Notes under the pieces: generated by a model
Told to the model about the DNA's origin: nothing
Seen by the model: only the letters and a program-made list of their open reading frames with translations
Database searches by the model: none
Program-made: the position numbers and the translations under genes
Source: Gongronella butleri
Lineage: Eukaryota > Mucoromycota > Mucoromycetes > Mucorales > Cunninghamellaceae
Assembly: GCA_025201375.1 (NCBI GenBank)
Contig: JAIWZP010000064.1
Location: forward strand, 62,001-126,000
Length of the DNA: 64,000 bases
Direction: 5' to 3'
In this document: positions 47,342 through 57,670 of the stretch, one piece after another
Layout: each line of letters begins with the position of its first letter
How positions within the stretch are numbered: position 1 is the stretch's first letter

Positions 47342-49722
47342 ATGTCGATAAAGGAGGAAGAAGGAGTAAGCAGCCGGGCTGCATCGATCGTTGACAGCGA
47401 GCCATTGGCGTCCAGGGACGCCAGCGAGAAACCTGCGCCACTTGCGGACGACGAGCCCTATACCATTTTGAAACGTTGGCAGATCATAGGCATGCTGACC
47501 ATCACGGCCACAGCAGGCATGCTCTCGCCGTTGTCCGCCAGCATTTACTTCCCGGCATTGAACGAAATCCAAGCAGTAAGAACGCGAGGAAAACACGAAA
47601 ATGCAAAAAAATGAGCAAAAAGGCGAGATCGCACGTGAACTGATGCCCCCCCCCCTTTTTTTTTTCCTTCGTGCGCGCCCCCATTTGCAGGATTTTGGCA
47701 TCACGGCTGAGCAGGTGAATCTCACGGTGACGACGTATTTGATTTTCCAAGCGATTTCACCGACATTTTGGGGCTCGATCAGCGACACATGGGGTCGGCG
47801 GCCCGTGTTCATGGGGACGACACTTGTGTACATTGCGGCATCGGTGGGCATGGCCACAACGCGGTCGTACGGCGCCATGCTGTTCTTGCGCATGCTGCAA
47901 TCCTTTGGCAGCTCGTCGCTCATTGCCGTCGGTGCAGGCGTCATTGGCGACATTGCAGTGCCCTCACAGTCCGTTCAACCAAAAAAAAAAAAAAAAAATC
48001 GTATGCACACCGCCATTGACGCGCTTTTTTGTTTTGTTTTTTTTTGTTTTGTTTTTCATGAATTTTAGACGCGGGTCCATGTATGGTTACTACAACATGG
48101 CCCAATTGCTTGGTAAAAGAGTGGGCTCTGTGGCTGAATTACGTGGGCAAGCATGTCGATGTTCTCATTGCCCCCTTTTTTTGTTCTTTTTTTCTAGGCC
48201 CCGTGATAGGTAAGATGGCCATCGGCGCCAGTGGGACAAGATCAAGTGAGCCAACACGCGTCTTTTTTATTTTTTTAATATGTAGGCCCTGTGATCGGTG
48301 GTGTGATTGCTGGCACGATCGGATGGAGGTACATATGGCAGGAAATTGGCGTGCAGAAAAAAAGTCTGACCTGCGCCCCCTCCCCCCATTTTTTATAACG
48401 CTAGATGGATGTTTTGGATTCTTGCGGTGATGGCAATCGTGTGCTTCGTTTTGCTGACGCTGTTTGTGCCCGAGACGCTGCGAAGCTTGGTCGGCAATGG
48501 CAGCATCTATGCCAACCCAACCATCTGGCAATGGTGGAAGCGGCGCGCAGCCATCAAAAAGAATCAACCGGTGGCGCCGTGCGCATCGTCATTCTTGTCG
48601 CGTCTGCGCAACGTGCCCAATTTTTTGCGTCCGTTCCTGTTTGTGCTGCAATTGGATGTGTTCTTGGTGCTGCTGTATAATGGTGTGCACTTTATGGCCT
48701 TGTACTATTATTTGGTTTCGTCACCGAGCCAATTCGCCGAGCGATATGGTCTAAGCACGGTCCAAGTGGGACTGTGTTTCCTTGGACAGGGTGCTGGGAG
48801 CATGCTTGGGTCGCTGACGTCCGGCCGCGCCCTTGACTACATTTATCGCCGCACATTGGAAAAGTACAAGCAAGAACACCAGGGGGTTGTCGTCGAACGC
48901 GGCAAGATCCCTATTGATTTCCCCATTTACCGTGCACGCACGCTGCTCATGGTTCCCGCGGGTCTCTGCGTTCAATTGCTCACCATCATCTATGGCTGGA
49001 TGCTGCAGATCAACGCCAGCCTTGGCGGACTCATTGTCATCCAATTCCTTGGTAAAAAAAAAAAAAAAAAAATCGCGTTTTTGGAACTTGCCCATTGACC
49101 CACCACGGTGGATGCACTTTTTTGTTTGTTTTTTTTTATGCTGCTGTCAGTCTCCTTGTTCACGATTCCGATCATTAGCATTGCGCAAACTCTGACAGTG
49201 GATCTGTACCCCGCCCACGGTGCGTCAGTGACGGCAAGCAACAATTTGGTGCGATGCATCCTTGCGTAAGGAGGAGGGGTGATGGAAAGGGGGGAGGGAG
49301 TCTGGACGCCAAGGGGGGGATGCAAATGAGAAATCAGAAGCCGAAGTGGGATCTGCGACCCATGCCTGGGACATTGAGACGTCTCGATCACTCACTTTTG
49401 GCGCTTTTTTTTTCTTTGCATCTCATCTCTAGGGCCATTGCGTCGGTTTCAACAGAGCCTGGCATTGCATCCGTGGGACCTGGATGGTTTTTTACGGTAA
49501 AAGAACAAGATGAAACAGGCGAAATTCATGCAGACACGGATCACTTGCATTGCATCTCCGATTAATGCTCATGGGCTGATTTCTTTTTGATGTTTTTTTT
49601 TTGTTTTGTAGATCATTGGACTTGTTTGCTTTGCCTTCAATGGCATCTACTTTTTGCTGCTGGCCGTTGGGCCAAAGATGCGACGCCAGCGAATGGAGAA
49701 AGAAAAAACGGATGCCACATGA
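47342..49722 (+). CDS. MFS multidrug-type transporter (DHA1-like), paralogue 2
   Basis: Nine exons (47342-47575, 47691-47968, 48069-48112, 48198-48209, 48286-48328, 48405-49051, 49151-49265, 49433-49496, 49612-49722) encode 515 aa. It is clearly related to the gene at 41905: the N-terminal DEPYTILKRWQIIGML, SIYFPALNEIQ, GSISDTWGRRPVF, RMLQSFGSSSLIAVGAGVIGD, GPVIGPVIGGVIAGTIGWRW, FVPETLRSL, and the cytoplasmic KGKIPIDFPIYRxRT-like loop (RGKIPIDFPIYRARTLLM) all recur. A substrate cannot be assigned. The equivalent of exon 2 plus exon 3 of paralogue 1 is one exon here, whereas the last intron (49497-49611) is extra, so introns were gained or lost after duplication. The 12-nt exon is kept with identical length and phase. 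The two genes are separated by 3.2 kb of repeat-derived sequence. Confidence 0.9.
48198..48209 (+). other. 12-nt micro-exon of MFS paralogue 2
   Basis: Sits between TTTTTCTAG and GTAAGA, phase 1 on both sides, encoding the first GPVI of the GPVIGPVIGG motif. Same length, phase and encoded residues as the micro-exon in paralogue 1 although the nucleotide sequence differs at several positions, which argues for selection. Confidence 0.8.
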
Positions 49723-50564
49723 TGATCTAGATTTTGCTTTTCACGGTCCCATTGTATATTTTTCCCCCTGTAATCTTGTAATAGAAATGAAAAAGAGAAA
49801 CACAAATCTTGGACATCTTTTTTTTTATGCGTCATGTGACGGAGGGAAAGAAATCCACAAAAGTGGGGGAGGGGGAGAAGCGATGCCTCGCATTCCCATG
49901 CATTTTTTGAAGAGCGTGGGTACGTGCCCTTTTTGATCCACGCTGTTGCCTTGCCGCTGGCCAGGCCAGAGCTTTTTTTATGTCGCACCATTGCAGATCA
50001 TCGACTTTTTAAGATACAGATTTTTTATTTTCAAAAAAGACCATTTGGCAACAAAAATAAGAACCAAGGGATATCATATAGTGTGTAATCGAATCAAATG
50101 ACAAGAAAAACGGGGAATTCAGACTAGTGTGACGGCGGGAAAAGATGAAAAAGGGAGATATGGCAATATGGATAGGAAAAGGGCATGCATACAAATAGAA
50201 AAGGGAGGGAGGGATGCATCTTCTGGCCGTGCTTTTTCCAGGGAAACGCAGTCAAGTCTGCAAGGGCCTGCAAGGAAGTCTGCAAGGAAGTCTGCAAGAA
50301 GGACAGCATACATAAAGTACAAAAAGGGGTAAGAGAAGGGGGAGGGGAATGGGCGGGTCTGCACGAAGATAACGCGCCGGAATGAGGTCAAAAAAAAAGG
50401 TAGCCATTGGGCGCCAATATTGAGAATGAGAAGATGCTATAGATGATGAGAAGGTTGCTTTTTTTTTTTTGGCTCCAAGCGTGTCCATGGCAGAGATATT
50501 GTACATGAGATGGGGAAAAAAAGGAGGGAGTGCCACAGAACGCGCTTGGAGCTTGGCGTCAAAA
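49723..50564. other. 3' region and spacer between convergent genes
   Basis: No supported gene. Contains the 3' ends of MFS paralogue 2 and of the minus-strand bHLH gene plus a short tandem repeat at 50254-50302. The sequence is A/G-rich on the plus strand. Confidence 0.5.
50254..50302 (+). repeat. Short tandem repeat, 12-bp unit
   Basis: A unit close to AAGTCTGCAAGG is repeated about four times with small variations. It lies in the spacer between convergent genes. Confidence 0.8.
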
Positions 50565-52448
50565 TCATTGAAAGTGTGGATTCGACGGCTGCATGGGGCG
50601 ACACGTCAGGCGCGCCATGTCAGCGAGACCAAGATGTTCTTCCTTCATCATCACCATGGGCTCTACGAAAAAAAAAGAGAACACGGATTAGTTTTGCACG
50701 TTTGTTTTAGCTTTCTTTTTCGCCGATTCGCGCGAATGACGCGCAATTGGACGTGCACGACCGAACAGAGCCCTCCAAAATTTCTTGCTTTGGCTCGATT
50801 GTCACTTTTTTTTCCCCCATTGGAACCCGCTGATAGTGTCTTTTTTTGGACTTACGAGACATGTCGTCCAGTTTTGGCACAATCATCTTCCCATGTGGGT
50901 GCACTTGGTACACGGTGGGTTGCACAGACATGGAGACGCGACGGGGATGTTGCTGATCTTGCCAAGTGGGGCCATGGCTTGTGGGATCATGCCAAACATC
51001 CGAAGCAAACGACGACAGCGACGATCCAAGCGTGTTTGGCGGCGGCGCAATCATGCACGGTTGCTGCTGTTGAGGCGCCATGGGCGAGTACGCGAGCGGG
51101 ATGGATGTAGCGGCGGCAGATGGCATGGGTGGCATCATGGTGGGCGACAATGGCGGATTGGACGTTGTGGACAGGCTCATTTGAGGCACGGCGGTTGTTG
51201 TGGGCGAAAGCGATGGCGCGCGGCTGGATGGCGACGTTTCATGTTGTTGGATTGAGGACATGGACGATGTGGGTGACTTGAAAACGGCTTGGGGCGGCAA
51301 TTGGTGCGACGATGGGGGAGGCGATGGCGTTGTTGCCACAACGGATCCCGAAGGCGATGGACTGCTGCTAGAAACAACATCCATAGGGCGGGTACTTCCA
51401 TGCACAATGGCCGCATTGGAGCTGTCAATAGCCGCCACGTCTTCTTCATCTTCTTCGTCGCATTGGCCCGTGGTCAGGTGCGTCAGCTGCTTGAGCAATT
51501 GTCGATTGGTCATGCGAAGATCCTTGATCTCGGCCTTGTACCTCTCCTCGTTCTTGATCGCATCTCGCACTACCCACGGAAAAAAAAAAATAAATGAGTA
51601 CGTGGGCGTAACAATAAACAAGCAAGGCACCACATGACGACCCGAAAAGCCTAATTTTGTTCGTTTTGGGCACCGCCCGGCCAAGTACGCACGCCCTTTT
51701 TTTTTTTTTTTTTTTGGGTGGGTTTGGGTTCGTTTTTTTACCAAACTCCAACGTGCGTTCAATGATGGTGCCCTTGGATGGACGTGTGTCGTTGTGCAAG
51801 TTGGGCAAAAGATGCGACAATTGCTGAAAACGCGTATTCAGGCCCTCACGGCGCTGACGCTCAATGGCATTGTGCTCAGCACGCTTCTCCGCCTTGGATT
51901 GCACTCTTTGAAAAATGCATAAAAGAGAGCGTCGTCAATCGCCGCCCCATCTTTTTTTTTTTTGGCGTTTTTTTTTTTTTTTTTTTTTGTTTTACCTTCT
52001 GCTCATGGAATCGCGGCGCGAGGGATCAAACATGACTAGAAAGAGAAAAAAAGGTTTAGTACAATTGATAGAGGTTCTGGGCTTGGCTAGGCTGATGCGG
52101 GGGGCACAAACAATGACAAGTAAAAAGAGAGACAAGACAGAGAGCGACACGGGGTCACATGCGCAGCCAATCTCTTTTTTTTTCTCTTCTTTTTTTCTCA
52201 CCTGGCTGCTGTTGCTGTTGCTGCTGCTGCTGTTGGAGCAAAAAGGCATGCTGCTGCTGGAGGAATTGCTGATATTGCTGATTGTTGGCGTCCGTGGGAA
52301 ACGGCGCAAACGAGAACATGGCCATGTCTGGATTGGTGGGCGACTGACTCGCGGCCGCCGCCATGGAAGTACTTGTGGCCTCGCGGCTGGCGCTGGGAGG
52401 ATAAAAAGAAGGGTACGAGAAGGAATTGGGGTTGGTATTGTTATTCAT
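50565..52448 (-). CDS. bHLH transcription factor, class B type
   Basis: Five minus-strand exons (52448-52202, 52035-51996, 51905-51742, 51569-50856, 50662-50565) encode 420 aa. A Gln-rich N-terminus (run of about 10 Gln) precedes a compact bHLH at residues about 105-165: EHNAIERQRREGLNTRFQQL with His, Glu, Arg, Arg at the class B positions, then LPNLHNDTRPSKGTIIERTLEF and VRDAIKNEERYKAEIKDLR, which extends into a leucine-zipper-like coil. The remainder is Ser/Pro/Thr-rich. The last intron starts at a perfect GTAAGT inside codon Arg/Gln; if retained, translation runs on to a stop at 50707 with a Lys-rich tail of about 50 aa instead of PMVMMKEEHLGLADMAR and so on. It is a probable CACGTG-binding regulator; orthologue not assigned. 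Confidence 0.85.
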
Positions 52449-54499
52449 TTGTGAAATGTCAAAGAAAGGGACAAGAAGTAAAAAAAAAAAAGAGTGGTAT
52501 ACAAGGGTGTATGATCTTTGTGTTGTGTGTTGTGTCGTTTGCCGTGCGTATAGTAATGTCGAAAACCCAGGGGATGCAAAGAATTGGTGCGGGGGAAGAG
52601 AAAAAGTTAAATCAGGAAAGAAAAGGGGGCCGGGATGGGCGACCTGAAAAAAATGGCGGCCCTTTTATCTTGCAAGGAATGGGCGGCGAGGTCGACCCCC
52701 ATGACCTCTCGTCACCTCAAAAGCAAAAAAAAAAAAAAAAAAAGCTGGGTCCCCCTCGTTTTGCTCCCCCAGAAAAAAATTACAAATGCGTCCATGCAAC
52801 GACCTCTATCAAGGCACATCATCTACAAGTGGAGAGCAAAAGGGGAAACCCTTTTTGTGTTACACGACCGTGAATGCCTTTAATTGACATTGTCTCACGC
52901 ATCTTTTTTTGTTTTTACTGCCCTTGGATGCATGCCCGCTGATCGTCATCGCTCGCTTTTCTCCTATAGGGAGGTCAGCACATCACACACACTGACCAAA
53001 GTGGGAATTAGGGGGAGGAGAGAGCAGGGCACGGCAGCGCGCGAAAAAAGCAGGAGAAAAAGAAGAAAAAAAAAGGCGAGCACAAACGAAAAGGGAGCGC
53101 GTCACGCCCTGCTTTTTTTTTTTTTTACAGCCTCCTGTTTACTCATTTTTTTGTTGCCAATTAGGGGAACGCCATGAAAGGGGTCCAATGTTGCTTGTCC
53201 CCATTGGTATCATCCATGGGCGCCTTGCCTTCTCGGAAAAAGACGACTTGGAGAAAGGGAAGATAGGGCAACAATGGCGTGTGCGACTCGGTCCTGCCTT
53301 TTAAAGTGAAGCCGAGCCCATCGCCTTGAGTTTTCGACAGCTTTGGACATCTTTTTTTTCTTATTTGTGTCACGCCCGCAAATGGCCGCGGGTTACACTT
53401 TTTGCAAAGGACGCACGAGCCAATTGGGAAAGTGCATAAACGAAAAACCCAAAGCTACCCGGAGCAGGGCTCGACGCTAGGACAAAAGAAGCGTTGTAAA
53501 ACACACACATCTCTTTCTCTGTGTTTTCTGTACTCCTTACTACCCGAGATGCGTGCTTTTCGCTGTTTTGGTGTTTTGTTCGTGACCTTGGTCGGGCCGC
53601 GCATCTTTGTTTTGCCCTTTCGCTCAAGGCCAACCTTTTCGGAAATGTGATTAATTTGGTCGACGTGTCATGGGGTTGCGCGTTTTTTTTCTCTTTGTCG
53701 ATCCAAAATTCCCATGACAAAAATGAAAAAAGTCTGGGTAGCTTGCACTCTCGCAAACAACCTGGGTGCCGCACGCACGCGGGCGCGTCTTTTTATTTTC
53801 TTGGCCCCATGGTGTATAGTTTTTAAATAAAAAAAAAAGCCATCATCGGGTCCCACCATGCGCTCGATTTTATCGATTAAGATGTAATTTTTGCGAAAAA
53901 TAAAGGAGGGGGGAGCTTTTTTTTATTTTGCTGATTTCAAATCGAAACAAGAAAAAGGGGATTGGGACAATGGAGGCAAAACCATATTGTGAATAGAAAA
54001 CGCATTATCTTTTTTGGCAAAAACAACAAAAAGAGAGGCATTAGGATGGAGGCTACAGGGTGCTTGACGAAGAAATGAATGCATGCATTCTTTTGCTTCG
54101 TGCTGTGGGATAAAAAAGGGAAAAGTGGCGGCGGTAAGGGATAAAAAAGACAATAATATGCAGGGAAAAATGAAGAAAAGAGAAAAGAGGCCTAAAAAGT
54201 TCATGTATAGGGCGAAAGTATAGAAAAAAAAATGGCAATAATAAAGGAAGATGCAGCAGAGGATGGAATTGGAAAAGGGCGAGGTGCTTTTTGAGAGGTG
54301 GGGCAAGAAAGGGGAGAAAGGGCAAACAACAAAAAAAAAAAGGTATCAAGTCATAGAGGAATCCAAGCATAGAACCAAAAGCAAAATATACACCGGCAAA
54401 AGAGACAAAAGGAAAAGAGAGAAACAGAGACAGAGAGAAGGCGAGACCACACTGAGCGTCGCAAAAGCGCAAAAGCGCAAATGCAAGGGAGCTCATCAA
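52449..54499. other. Long intergenic region between two minus-strand factors
   Basis: About 2 kb without a supported gene. The sequence has long A and T runs, purine-rich stretches (52460-52760) and small frames that lack splice partners. It should hold the promoter and leader of the bHLH gene and the 3' UTR of the zinc-finger gene. Confidence 0.5.
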
Positions 54500-55581
54500 T
54501 TAGGTGTACGAGTGGTACGCGGCGGCCGCAGCGGCAGCAGCATGGCGCGACGCCTGGTTCTTTTCCTTGGTGGTGTGACGATGGATGCGGATATGCTGGT
54601 TCAAATTGTCAGATCGGGAAAATCGCTTGGAGCAAGACTGGTAAGGGCATTCAAAGGCTAAAAAAAAAAAAAAGCAAAAAAAAAAAAGGATCAGGGATCA
54701 TGGGGTCTCGAAAAAGACACATGGTGGCACATTGCATCCCAATTTGGAAGCACCAAGGGGCGTCACCTGACGCGCGTGGCCCCTCCCCCCTTTTTTTTAT
54801 GCAACTTACGTTTTTCCAAAGTATGAATGGAGCGAATGTGGCGCTTGAGGTGCTCAGAGCGCTTAAAGACCTTGCCACAGTCGTCATGCTTGCAGGTGAA
54901 CATCTTGGAGAACCCATTGGCCGGATGCGAGCTGACGCGGCGGCCACGCGAGCGACATTGCTTGGATTTGCCGTTTTTGCCGACTTTGTCCGACTTTTTG
55001 GGCTTTTCCGTGTCATCGTCGTCTTCTGACTTTTCGTACGTCTCGAGCTTGAGGGGGACCATGCCATCGAGCGTGGCGGGCGACGAAAAGACGGCGGCAG
55101 CAGCGGCGGCAGCATGTTCAAAAGGCGGCAATAAAGTCGACATCATGTCACCAGCCGAGTAAGACAAGGAACGGGGTGCGGGAGCAGACGACGGCGCAGA
55201 CGGGTAGTACATGGACATCATGTCATTGGCAGACAGGTAATCCATCATGCTGTTGCTTGAGCCATAATACGAAGATGTCGTTGCTTGCTCAATCATGCTC
55301 ATGCGGCGCTTGGGGTCGTCCAATGGGTGCGACGCGGGCAGTGTCGCGTGCGGGTGAGCGTGTTGGAAGTACGCATAGTCTTCATAATGGCTGGTGGGCG
55401 ACGGGGTGGGCTGCTCACAATCCGACGCGCTTGATTCGCTGTTGTTGGACAGCAAATCCGCATAGCTGAAGCGTCGCATGTAGTCCACATTGTCACCAGT
55501 GTGCGCAGGAAGATCCATGGCACCAGAGGCATCAAAAGACGCGGCGTGCGAGGAGGGGAATTCATTGATTGGGGAATACAT
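54500..55581 (-). CDS. C2H2 zinc-finger transcription factor, Msn2/4-like
   Basis: Two minus-strand exons (55581-54810 and 54657-54500) encode 309 aa. The C-terminus carries two adjacent C2H2 fingers split by the intron in the linker. Finger 1 is FTCKHDDCGKVFKRSEHLKR with a HIRSIH end; finger 2 is FECPYQSCSKRFSRSDNLNQ with HIRIH. The RSEHLKRH and RSDNLxQH recognition helices joined by an EKPFEC linker are the pattern of Msn2/Msn4-type factors that bind STRE (AGGGG) elements in stress responses. The N-terminal 220 residues are Ser/Ala/Tyr/Met-rich and disordered, with an acidic stretch (KSEDDDDTEKPKKSDK). A short Ala run and YHSYT end the protein. Stress-factor function is inferred from the fingers alone. 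Confidence 0.88.
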
Positions 55582-57670
55582 CTTGGAGAAAAGCTATAAA
55601 ATCGTCAAAAAAATCGCAAGTGTCAGTGATCAAAATTAGCCCATGGCAAGATGCAAGGGGGACGCCAGGCAAGGGGGGCTCGCGTACCTTATTAATTGAA
55701 GAAGGAGAGAGGAATTGAAGCAAAAGATTACTTTTTTCAAAAGAAAAAGGGATGCAAAAAGAAGAAGTGGAGGGAATGAATGCAAGATAAACAGCAAAAG
55801 AGTGATGAGGTTAAAAAAAAACCTGGATTAAGAACCTGAAAGGGTTGAAAGAATGAGAAGGAAGGTAAGAGAGAATGGAGCGAGGAAAAAAAAAAAAGAC
55901 GGAAAAAGATCAACAGAGCCCTCTTTAAATACGTTTTTTGCTTACTTGCCGTGATTGGCCGCACGGGGACTGTAAGCTTGGCTTCGTGTAACAATGGGCC
56001 TGGTTCGCATAAATCAACATCGTTAACACACCTAGAAGGGCTCAATGGGCAAAGATCCCCTTTTAGGTTGGCTTTTTTCGTGATCACCATCCAATTTCGG
56101 CATCGTTTCTTTCCAGGCGAGAGTAAAAAAAAAAAAAAGGAGTGCCCCTCTTGACGTGTGCTGTGAATCGTTCCTCTGGGCTCTCAGCTCGCTCATAGGC
56201 TCCACAATCACAATTCCTTTTGCGTACGTCACCCAATCATGCCTGTCAGCCCCTCTCTTGCCAATATTAAAAAATAGGGGCGCGTCGCTCATTGTCCAAT
56301 TGGCTTGATGGGACGTGAAAGCAGCCTCGCCTTTCATTGCCAAACACGGTAAGACTACAGGAAGCCCCAATGTCATGCCATTGGGCTCGTTTTTTTTTTT
56401 TTATGTGCAAAGCCATGATCGACACGACTTGCTTATCAATTTGCGATCTGGCCCAATGGCTCGTTCCTCTTCCCCTTGATGGCTTTGAGAAGGAATGCAA
56501 TGGCTTTGATGAGTCGCCATTTCTTCTTTTTATCCATGAAATCATGCTCTTTGGCCACATTGGACACGCATCCCACTGATATTCATGCTGATATTTGCCA
56601 ATGAGCGCGACGTGATCACGCTAAAAATTTCCCCCTTTTCCCCTAGAACAGGTGGATGGTGATCGCAACACCTCCTATCCATCATGGCCCGACTCCCTCA
56701 ATTTCTTTTTCTTAACGTGATGATGTTGCCGGTGCCCTCCATCACATCAACAAGCATCTCAATGGCTATTTTTACGAGGGCCGCAGCGCTCTTCTATTAA
56801 TAGGCTCGTTAAATTGCGCAATGGTACGAGCAGGTGCAGACGAATTGCCTTGTTGGACAATGCGGCAGGGTGGTGACGACGATGCGCGCGCGTTTCGTGG
56901 GGGAGGGAAAGAAAGGGGGGAGCATGAGCCGCGTGTGTTCCAAGTAAGAACGTCACAACCCCTCTCTATCGTACGTGAGAGACGAGTGTCTCTTTCTCAT
57001 CCCCCCCTTTTTCCATTTTTTTTTTTTTGCTGGTCCGGTAAGGAAAGTGCTATTATGATAAGCCAATGCCATTTGACAGGATATCAGTGTCATGAACTTT
57101 ATTATGTGTGTGTGTGTGTGTGTGTTTGTGTGTATATTGTGATCAGGGGGGGAGAGGCGAGCAAAAAGGCCATTAAACGCCCATTTTTTTTTTTTTTTTG
57201 CCTGACTGATTGCCGTTTTGGATTTCCGACGCGACGAATACAAAGAGAATTTTCAAAGCGCGCCGCTGGGATTGGTCGACGCGTCGTCGTTATCCCACTT
57301 TCATGCTATACGCACGCCCAATTGCTTGCCGATCAATCTGAACCTTGTTTTCTGCCTCCCTTTTCATCTCTCTTTTTTTTACTGCTGGCCCCTTCTTCCG
57401 TTATTTCTCCCGTGATGCCCCACCTCTGGCTTCCCTTGTTTATGCACCAAAGTTGCTCGCTTTGCATAACAGCGCGCTCAAATTGGCAATCAAGAACGTG
57501 GCCACGTTTTTTTTTTCGCTTTTTTCCCAGTGCAAGCTCACTTTTTTTTTTTTTTTCCACACCACAAATTCTCATTCATGCACACCCATTGCTTCCTATT
57601 TCCAAGAATTTAATTTACTTCATCAGGCTACATAAAAAAAGAAATACACAAATTGCACGAATTTCCGCGG
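55582..57670. other. Intergenic region with zinc-finger gene promoter
   Basis: About 2.1 kb with no supported gene. It holds the A/G-rich (minus-strand pyrimidine) leader of the zinc-finger gene up to about 55910 and a (TG)10 microsatellite at 57105-57124. Plus-strand open frames here are low-complexity and have no consistent splice structure. Confidence 0.5.
57105..57124 (+). repeat. (TG)10 microsatellite
   Basis: Ten perfect TG units followed by an interrupted TG stretch, in non-coding DNA. Confidence 0.95.

Noticed and set aside
41905..49722. Secondary-metabolite cluster around the two MFS exporters
   Set aside because: No polyketide, peptide or terpene synthase or tailoring enzyme is nearby; neighbours are housekeeping genes and repeats.
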